This document shows positions 1-64,000 of a stretch of 64,000 bases of DNA, in pieces. The stretch comes from Flaccisagitta enflata (lineage: Eukaryota > Chaetognatha > Sagittoidea > Aphragmophora), in NCBI GenBank assembly GCA_965153355.1, contig OZ231128.1, positions 11,470,001-11,534,000 of the forward strand, read 5' to 3'. Under the pieces are notes generated by a model that saw only the letters and a list, made by a program, of their open reading frames with translations, was not told the DNA's origin and made no database searches. A program made the translations under genes and the position numbers. Within the stretch, counting starts at the first letter, position 1. Each line of letters starts with the position of its first letter.

Positions 1-1337
1 AGGACCACGTGGAGCGCTGGGAACAACTTTAATCGCCATATGGGGGTCGGTTGAAAGGCAGTTCTCATGTTATTAAAGCACATCTCTACTTTTAGAACTC
101 TAGCTTCCCCATACATAATCTTACCCGCCCCTAACCCATAAGCAAGCCCCAGCCCTAACCCTGAGCCGATTCCCTACCCCATCTATAACCTTAACCCCGC
201 CCCTAACCCTAGCACATGAAAACAAAAAAACGCGAAGCGTCAATCAAGAATATCTTGGATTTATTGATAAAGAAATTGATTGTTACCTATACCACGGACT
301 ATAACTCTTCATAAGTGTTCTATGTAATGTGTAACATTACACAAGGACAGGGGTCACAAATAATAAAGCTTCACTAGCTGCAGTCGTAGTTTATCTTTTG
401 GACCAGAATGCATCCCCATTTACGGTCCTGTGTAATCATGGCCTGGACTAGTAAATTGCTGTAACTGAGAGTGGGTTTGCAATATTGCAGTGAAATCGTT
501 GATTGATGCCTCATTTAAATGTTGTCTACATAGTTGTCTTTGCATCTTTTAATCTGTACCTGTGATACAACCAAGACTATCAAAAAAATGGAGCTAGATT
601 CCCAGCACGCAACTCTACAATCAAAAGTTTCTCGAATCAATAGAATAAAAAAATCTGAGACCAGTGAAAAGCTCTTTATTTGTCTCTAATATGGTATTTC
701 TAGCTCTATTTGTTTTAATCTGAAATAAAGTCAGCCATCCCATATCGTTAATCTACCATCTTATGTACAGTGGCCTGGAAGAGGACAGTCCTGTAGGGGG
801 CTTTTGTCTGTTTGCCATTTTGTTCACTGCCATTGCCATTCATTCATCTATCAAGCCAAATCGGCTCTCCCAGGCCTCAAAACAGCCCTCTCAGGCCTCA
901 AATAAGCCCTCTCAGATCGTTAAGGTATCAGAACCTTTGAATTCTATAGGTCTGCTTCAGGGCCCTCCCACACCCAGGTATTAAATTGGCACTTCCAAAC
1001 CATAAATCAGCATTCTTCAACCTGATATTAACTCTCTAAGATATAATAAACCCTTTCAGACCTCAGATCTATCCTTTTCGGAGATTGCATCATTCTTCTC
1101 AGACCACAAATTACCCTGTTAGATCTCTAATCGGCCCTCTCAGCTTTCAAATTTACACTATCATCCCTTAAATCAGCATGTGCCTTGATTTAGCCATCTG
1201 TCCTCAAATCGACTGTCTCAGACTTAAAGCTCTTTTCCTCTTCAGGGCTTTATCACTCATCAGGGTCAATTTCATCAAAATTCCCCGTGCTCTACAGGAC
1301 ATTTTACCCCTTGGAGCCACCAACCTTCTTCCTTTTT
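1..1337. other. Left flank, no gene recognised
   Basis: No Ig, FN3 or kinase exon is visible on either strand. Degenerate (CCCTAA)-like text lies at about 130-215, and from about 840 an irregular repeat of the type CTCTCAGGCCTCAAATC begins. This is probably the next intron of the titin-like gene or intergenic DNA. Confidence 0.5.
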
Positions 1338-1761
1338 GGGCAGCGCCCTCAAAGGGGACGAAGTCCTATAGAACTCAGGGGACGTTTGTTTGTTAGTCCC
1401 TCCATTCGTACCCCCCATCAGGCATCTCAAACCTGAAATCTGCTCTCTCAGGCCTGAAATCCACCCTCTCAGATCTAAGATGCGCCCTCTCAGGCCTGAA
1501 ATCTGGTCTCTTTGCCCTAATATTTTTCCGCCCAGGCCTCAAATCTAACCTTTCAGGTTTGAAATCTGTCCTCCCAGGCCCTCTAAGGCTTCAAATCAGT
1601 GCTCTTAGACCTCAAATCTGGCTTCTCAAGCCTATAATCAGCCCTCAGGCCTAAAGTCTGCCTTCTAAGGCTAAGGCTGGAAGGACGGACGGATGGACAG
1701 ACTAACGAACGAAAGTCCCCCTAAGTTCTACAGGACTTTGTACCCTTCAGGGCCGCTGCCC
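1338..1761. mobile_element. GGGCAGCG-type TIR element, copy 1
   Basis: Inverted arms at 1338-1383 and 1715-1761 match over about 45 bp (GGGCAGCGccCT, then AAGTCCTrTAGAACT). The inside is a degenerate minisatellite of CTCAGGCCTxAAATCT. There is no coding capacity. The same arms recur at 6764, 7841, 12143 and 28520, so this is a dispersed non-autonomous family. Confidence 0.75.
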
Positions 1762-2031
1762 TGCCACATATTGCCCTTGGGCAACTGGTTCTACAATCAC
1801 ACTAAGACGGGCATTCAATATCGCTTCACTTTAACACATAGATTTGTTCTGTCCTTTTGCGTGCGCTCTTGGGGAGCTTATCTGTATACTCTTGCCTGCA
1901 GACCTTAAAATTATGAAGAAGCGGGAAGCGCCGCATCTTGGAAAGCAGGGAAGCTTGTTGGAAAATTTTGAGAGAAGAGAGGTAGAATTGCTAGAAATGC
2001 TTCACATTTCTCTTTGCAGAATTGCACTGTG

Positions 2032-2359
2032 CAGTCAGTGGACAAAACACTATAGGTGTGTATATCATACCACTGGCTTCGATCTAATATACTGCTCAAA
2101 AACAAAATATTGTATGCGAAAATCAGTTGCTTAAGTTACAGCCGACTGTAACAAAATGTTGTATTCAACAACGGGTTGTTAGAATTACAGCCGGCTGTAA
2201 TGCTATAATTTTGTGACATTACAGCCGGGTGTTATTTAAACCAGCCGGGTGTTATTTAAACCACTGGTTGTTGCATACAATATTTTGTTTACTATCAGCA
2301 TGTTAGTTCAAAACCAATGGTATGATATATGTACCTATTATGTTTTGTCCGCTGACTGT
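2032..2359. mobile_element. Long imperfect palindrome (MITE-like)
   Basis: Arm 2032-2076 (CAGTCAGTGGACAAAACAC start) pairs with 2314-2359. A second inner arm, 2100-2117, pairs with 2273-2290 (GCATACAATATTTTGTTT). The centre holds a perfect 16-bp palindrome TTACAGCCGGCTGTAA and variants. This folds into one long hairpin, typical of a miniature inverted-repeat element. Confidence 0.75.
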
Positions 2360-2769
2360 GTGAGCAAAGCCAAATAGCATGTTATTCATAATATTGCCTC
2401 TTTTGGTCCCGATTGATACTCTTTCATATGTCTTTCACTAGATAATGTTACTGTACCAAAGTTTTTGGCAAAAAAAGGATACAGAAATTTTTTTTGTCTG
2501 ATATACTTTCCTTTAAAATTTTGTAACTGCAAGTCAGAGAAAGATTAGTTGGTCATGTCGGAAACTTGATATGAGAATTCTTTGCTTCTCGGAAGATTTC
2601 AATAATTTAAAGGTCTGCTTGCCTACACACTGAAAACCATCGATTCCTCGGGGTAGCTGACCAATGCCCACATATATGACCTAATTGTAATCTTAACAAG
2701 GCCAACACCTATAAGTCGCGTGCAGGACAAAAATAACTGAACTGACCTGACTCCTTATTGTATCTTTTT

Positions 2770-3230
2770 ATCGAAAACCAGACATAAACGCAACCCAAAA
2801 AGACCCAAACCAGACTCAAACCAGACTCAAACCAGACACAAACCAGAATTAAACCAGACCGAAACCAGACCTAAATCAGACATAAACCAGACATAAACCA
2901 GACATAAACCAGACATAAACCAGATTTAAGCCAAACTCAAACCAGACTCAAACCAGACTCAAACCAGACTCAAACCAGACTCAAACCAGACTCAAACCAG
3001 ACTCAAACCAGAATCAAACCAGACTTAAATCAAACCGAAACCAGACCGAAACCAGGCTCAAACCAGGCTCAAACCAGGCTCAAACCAGAATCAAACCAGA
3101 CTCAAACCAGACTCAAACCAGACTCAAACCAGACTCAAACCAGACTCAAACCAGAATTAAACCAGACCAAAACCAGACCAAAACCAGACCAAAACCAGAC
3201 CTAAATCAGACCTAAATCAAACATAAACTT
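2770..3230. repeat. Minisatellite, AAACCAGACTC unit
   Basis: About forty tandem copies of an 11-bp unit AAACCAGACTC and variants (AAACCAGACAT, AAACCAGGCTC). No coding meaning. Confidence 0.95.
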
Positions 3231-3249
3231 ATACACCATACACCATTCT

Positions 3250-3930
3250 AAACAAGACCACAGATTTAAAAATGACCAAAATCGACCAAAATGACCAAAA
3301 ATGACCAAAAATGACCAAAAATGACCACAGATGATCAAAAATAACCAAAAATGACCAAAAATGACCAAAAATGACCAAAAATGACCAAAAATGACCAAAA
3401 TCGACCAAAATCGACCAAAATTGACCAAAATTGACCAAAATTGACCAAAAATGACCAAAAGTGACTAAATGACCAAAAATGACCAAAAATGACCAAAATG
3501 ACCAAAATGACCAAAATGACCAAAATGACCAAAATAACCAAAATAACCAAAAATGACCAAAAATGACCATAATGAACAAAATGACCAAAAATGACCAAAA
3601 ATGACCAAAAATGACCAAAAATGACCAAAAGTGACCAAAAATGACCAGAAATGACCACAGATGATCAAAAATGACCAAAAATGACCAAAATTGGCCAAAA
3701 ATGACCAAAAATGACCAAAATCACCAAAATGACCAAAATCACCAAAATGACCAAAAATGACCACAGATGATCAAAAATGACCAAAAATGACCAAAAATAA
3801 TCAAAAATGATCAAAAAAGACCAAAAATGACCAAAATCATCAAATGACCAAAATGACCAAAATGACCAAAATGACCAAAAATGACCAAAAATAACCAAAA
3901 ATGACTAAAAGCAACCTATTATTCCCAAAA
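3250..3930. repeat. Minisatellite, AAAATGACC unit
   Basis: Tandem ATGACCAAAA units of 9-10 bp, including several copies of a longer sub-block with CCACAGATGATC. Open frames through it (F/W/S/V-I runs) are artefacts of the repeat. Confidence 0.95.
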
Positions 3931-3989
3931 ACAACAAAAAAATGACTCAAAATAACTCCAGACAACCCAAAAAGACGAAAAAAAGCAAA

Positions 3990-4075
3990 GTGTTACCGAC
4001 CGACAGACCGACGGACGGACGGACGGACCGACCGACGAAGCGGGTTGTAGAGTCGCGTGCACGCGACTAAAAAAT
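3990..4075. repeat. GACGGACC tandem tract and AGTCGCGTGC end
   Basis: (GACS)n followed by GAGTCGCGTGCACGCGACTAAA. The same word, AGTCGCG, stands before the minisatellites near 2714, so 2.71-4.08 kb may be one element bounded by AGTCGCG ends. Confidence 0.6.
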
Positions 4076-4079
4076 CCTG

Positions 4080-5210
4080 AGGATCATGCATTCCTCAAAA
4101 TGGCTGCAATCTGCCATTTCTGTCTAAACATGCTGTTTCATTGAAAACGTGTCAAGATAGAACTACAATGTAACAATACAACAGTTTATTTAGCATTTTC
4201 ACCATTACAGCAAGAAATGACTTTACAAGAAAGTACTGATTGTATGAAATCAATTCAGTTTCTTGTTTATCATCGGCTAATACAGCGCCACAGCACTAAA
4301 AGCCCACATGCTCTTAGAATTGGCCATATAGCGTCATAGAACATATTTTTTACAATATGCTTTGAAAGAAAACAATGACTAGACTTTCGCAATAAATTAC
4401 AGGAATACAGAGCCAAAAAAAAAATACAATAAATTAATGAACAAGTAATCAAAAGACAAAATAACAAATGTACAAAAGTTATACTGGAAAACACGTTAGC
4501 TATAAAAGCTTGAAAAGCGCACTTCTAGTTGGCCTAGTGAGATGAAATTTTTACTAGACTTTTATCTTGCTAGGTGTTCTAAAAGTTCGCTTTTCCTTAT
4601 TTTTGTTGCGAAAGTGTTTTCCCGTTAAATTTTTGCACAAGTGTCATCAAATAAATACATCATGAAACACATATAAAAGATCAATCTTACGCAAAACAAG
4701 CGCTAACGTAAGATCGTGTCACAACTAAGAAACAATTCTTTTTTTTTTCGGTCGTTTTTTGTATCTCTAACATCAACAATATACGACCGTCCACATAACT
4801 CGGGACATGCAATGCATTAAAACTCTCGAATTGTTTTTATCTCTCTCATTTCTTGTGGAATGGTTTGTGGTATAATAGTGTCTCTATGACGAGGACAGAA
4901 CACATAATTTTGCGTCAACCATCATCTCGTCATTTTTGGATGTTATTATATAACCAAACAAGATGTCTTAAGAAACTCGTACCTCACATTGAATAAAACA
5001 CAATAATTCACTCATCTTTTGATAATTTCTCACTCTCTCCAATCGCGATGAAATTTTAGAGCTAATTTAATAATTTTCACATGCAACAATTTTCTTAATC
5101 ATATTTTCTTATACCCAAAAAAAATAACAAAAAAACAAAAGATATGTAAACCGCGACACTAAAAAAACCGAAGCCGAAAACCGAAACTGAAACCGAAAAC
5201 CGAAACTAAC
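4080..5210. other. AT-rich gap, no gene seen
   Basis: No splice-bounded Ig or FN3 coding segment is visible. A short CCGAAA tandem (5165-5205) abuts the E63 donor. Confidence 0.5.
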
Positions 5211-61799
<56,589 letters not shown>

Positions 61800-62640
61800 C
61801 TGAACAAACAATATGGAGAAAAGATTTGCAATAAGTCTACAAAAAGAAAACAATCACACAATTATGAATCAATGTGATGAAGTACAAACCTCCTGCATTT
61901 TCTTTTCCTTGATAATCAATGGAGAAAAGAGAAAAGTTTTTAGATAGATAGTAATCATTCCTACACCAAGTTCTATATTTCATGTTAGTGCAATATATAG
62001 AAGAAGGAAAATATTTGTTTTTACAAAAAACATCAAATTCAAGCTATCTGCTCAATGAAATTCAGCAAGTCATTTACCACTGCGAAGGATATGGAAGCAG
62101 CTATGAAAAAGTTTTGATGTTGCACTAGTACAATATAAAATCTTTTTAAAACTTGTACTCAATGGAAGGTCTTGTTGAGAAAGCATGATAGATAAGTACT
62201 CCTTTTCCGCAATACTTTTACATTTCATAATCACAATAGTCAAAGAAATGATAAGAATTCTTTATTGATAATAGTATCGCAAAGGTTGTCCTGTCAAAAT
62301 AATTCTTGAAGGCAAGTGAAAAATGAGTTGAAAATGTCAAGAAGTAATCAATTGAAATGTAAATTCATGAATTTTTTCAGCCCATTGATAAATACAGAAA
62401 AATAAGAAGTATTTTGCAATCATAGGTATGAGATTTTAGCCCACTGGTGCTGTTTTGATTCTCTTATTAGGCTTGAAGGCAACTAGGAATATGAACCCTA
62501 GCCATTATCTTTACACATGCATCTTTTTTCAGTGTCATACAAAGCTACAAAATGTATTTCCTTCCCCAGAAAGCTCCTTCTCAAAAACAGGATCTGAGAT
62601 GAAAAGCGAATCAATTTGTTTTGATTTACAATGCATTGAC
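61800..62640. other. Intron upstream of E1
   Basis: AT-rich DNA. A possible 18-bp phase 1-1 microexon at 61890-61907 is noted as a finding only. No further spring cassette is visible. Confidence 0.45.
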
Positions 62641-62649
62641 TAAGGCTTA

Positions 62650-62866
62650 GAAGGCTTGCTCCTGTATTATACTCAGATATTTTCATGTTTCCCGTCATCA
62701 ATTTCCGCAGACAATCACGCCCAGACTCTCTTAGGTTGGTAAAATATTGAGAGCAGCCTCTCATCTGATGAAGTATTTCATTTGGTCCTACAATATCAAT
62801 GTTTTTAAACCTGTGGGGCTGCATATTGACTAACAAGGCCAAGAGATGTCCAATAGATGCGTCCTC
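62650..62866 (-). other. Unassigned open stretch, possible exon or gene fragment
   Basis: A minus-strand frame preceded by AAAG reads EDASIGHLLALLVNMQ, HRFKNIDIVGPNEI and RESGRDCLRKLM. The composition looks protein-like and unlike the titin spring, but no clear donor in a compatible phase is seen. It could be an unrelated exon, a transposon fragment or chance. Confidence 0.25.
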
Positions 62867-62912
62867 TTTAGATGTAAGATATTATGACATAAATTATTAA
62901 GATAAAAAGATA

Positions 62913-63529
62913 TGACGGCGAGCATTTGATGTCAACTTAAAGTGTTTTGCCCCATTTTTTAAACTATAGTTGAATAATTATGATGCAACAATTACTTTGA
63001 TAAGACAAATTGTCTCCAGAAATACTCTTTGTGTATGTCTTTTTCATATATTAACCTCAAAAGAACCTTTAAATCATCAATTCACACAAGAAAAGCAAAG
63101 AAAATAAGGGTCTATAGTGAGATTTTGCTTACATTTATTACCTCATTACTACCTTTTAAAATTATAAGACTTACAAATGCAGAGAAAATTTGCATTTCTA
63201 AGAACATAGCCGCCTTCATAATCAATTTTGGAAGGCGGCTATGTTCTTCATTATCATGTTTTTTCATTTTCTATGCAAAGTTATAATTTTAACAAGCCTC
63301 CTATCAGTGAACAAATACTAAATTTTGGATAATTTTTGATGAATATATTTTGTTAATGATAGCTACACTTGCTCTTTTATCCTACTTGAATGCAAATTTA
63401 GCAATGAAATACTTATTATGATATACTTCAATGATTATTTTCATATCATTTTATAGTTTCATTCCCATAAGATTTTCTATTTAAACCCCTTTTGGCACAT
63501 TAAATCTTGCCGTCGGATGCTCGCCGTCA
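62913..63529. mobile_element. TGACGGCGAGCAT TIR element with internal hairpin
   Basis: 617 bp. Arms TGACGGCGAGCAT and ATGCTCGCCGTCA are flanked by TA on each side. Weaker matches continue inward (GCCCC/GGGG near TTTTG). No coding frame. Confidence 0.72.
63200..63248. repeat. Perfect 18-bp inverted repeat (hairpin)
   Basis: AAGAACATAGCCGCCTTC at 63200-63217 and its exact inverse at 63231-63248, with a 13-nt loop, inside the TIR element. It would form a stable stem-loop. Confidence 0.9.
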
Positions 63530-63597
63530 TATGAAGATATGATGATATGAAAATATAAAGATGCAGAGATAAAGATAAAATATAAACTGATTCCTCC

Positions 63598-63750
63598 CTC
63601 AACCCCCCCCACGCCTCCCCAACCCTCCCCCCCCCACGCCTCCCCACGCCTCCCCACCCCTCTCCCCACAACTCCCCACCCCTCCCCACCCCCACGCCTC
63701 CCCACCCCTCCCCCCACGCCTCCCCCCCACGCCTCTCTACCCCCCATCCC
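63598..63750. repeat. C-rich CCCCACGCCTCC tandem
   Basis: Tandem CCTCCCCACGCC units on the + strand, strongly strand-asymmetric (GGGGAGGCGTGG on the minus strand). Confidence 0.95.
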
Positions 63751-63764
63751 TCCCCTCGCAAAGA

Positions 63765-64000
63765 GACATGAAAGGACTTGGGGAGACATGAAGAGACATG
63801 AAGAAACATGAGGAGACATAAGAGACATAGAGAGACATAAGAGACACAAGAGACACAAGAGACATAAGAGACATAAGAGACATAAGAGACATAAGAGACC
63901 TAAGAGATATAAGAGATATAAGAGATATATGAGACATAAGAGACATAGGAGACATAAGAGACATATAGAAGACATAAGAGACATAAGAGACATAAGAGAC
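63765..64000. repeat. GAGACATAA tandem array, runs off the window
   Basis: About 25 units of 9 bp (AGAGACATA) continuing to the window end. Frames of MSL/SLM runs are artefacts. Confidence 0.95.

Noticed and set aside
130-215. CCCTAACC-like sequence suggesting a telomere
   Set aside because: The units are irregular and few, and a similar scrap at 10437-10510 lies inside an intron.
3201-3898. Long F/W/S/V frames on the minus strand
   Set aside because: They are direct translations of the AAAATGACC minisatellite in several frames.
2770-3930. CRISPR-like array of short repeats
   Set aside because: Units are contiguous without unique spacers and the host is a eukaryote.
4270-4494. 74-codon hydrophobic frame in the left flank
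   Set aside because: No domain, no splice signals and AT-rich composition; likely chance.
63477-63993. Frames rich in G/W/E and S/L/M at the right edge
   Set aside because: They are translations of the CCCCACGCCTCC and GAGACATAA tandem arrays.

Overview
The window is animal genomic DNA, most likely from an invertebrate. Small exons with GT-AG introns, abundant microsatellites and many short terminal-inverted-repeat (TIR) elements show this; the species cannot be told from the sequence. Nearly everything functional belongs to one giant gene on the minus strand, read right to left. It is open at both ends: no start codon, stop codon, promoter or poly(A) site is assigned. I resolve 63 internal coding exons (E1 at 61590-61799 to E63 at 5211-5552). 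They total 24,729 bp, or 8,243 codons, and reading phase is compatible at every junction.

The product is a titin/connectin-like (twitchin/titin/obscurin superfamily) giant muscle protein. Its part in this window reads N to C: (1) 61.8-41.3 kb, a low-complexity spring-like region. Eleven of its exons carry an 'L-A/V-EKP'-type motif near their start, and it includes three large repeat exons (6.3 kb, 1.44 kb, 1.34 kb) built on a recurring G-V/K-P-S-K-L-L motif, plus Q/P-rich repeats. (2) 41.1-29.5 kb, tandem Ig I-set domains, mostly one per 267-270 bp exon. (3) 28.5-21.6 kb, Ig domains split by introns. (4) 21.8-5.2 kb, an A-band-like region of FN3x3, Igx2, FN3x3, Igx2 and FN3x9. In total there are about 30 Ig and 15 FN3 domains. 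A kinase, if present, would lie beyond the left edge. All 36 exons E1-E36 are phase 1-1, so any of them can be skipped or duplicated without a frameshift, as expected for alternatively spliced elastic isoforms.

The introns and the left flank (1-5.2 kb) are full of minisatellites, microsatellites and short non-autonomous DNA elements. Several families recur: TA-flanked CAGGGTGTACC-type, pogo-like CAGT..ACCCCG-type, GGGCAGCGGCCCC-type with an internal minisatellite, and GGGCGTGTTTCTA-type. The most unusual structures are exon E41, flanked by tandem arrays of its own splice junctions; inactivated spring-cassette exons left in introns; a probable GC-AG intron after E10; and small elements ending within 5 bp of two splice donors. 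The last 2 kb has a TIR element with an internal perfect hairpin and a purine/pyrimidine-rich satellite; no exon is confidently seen there.
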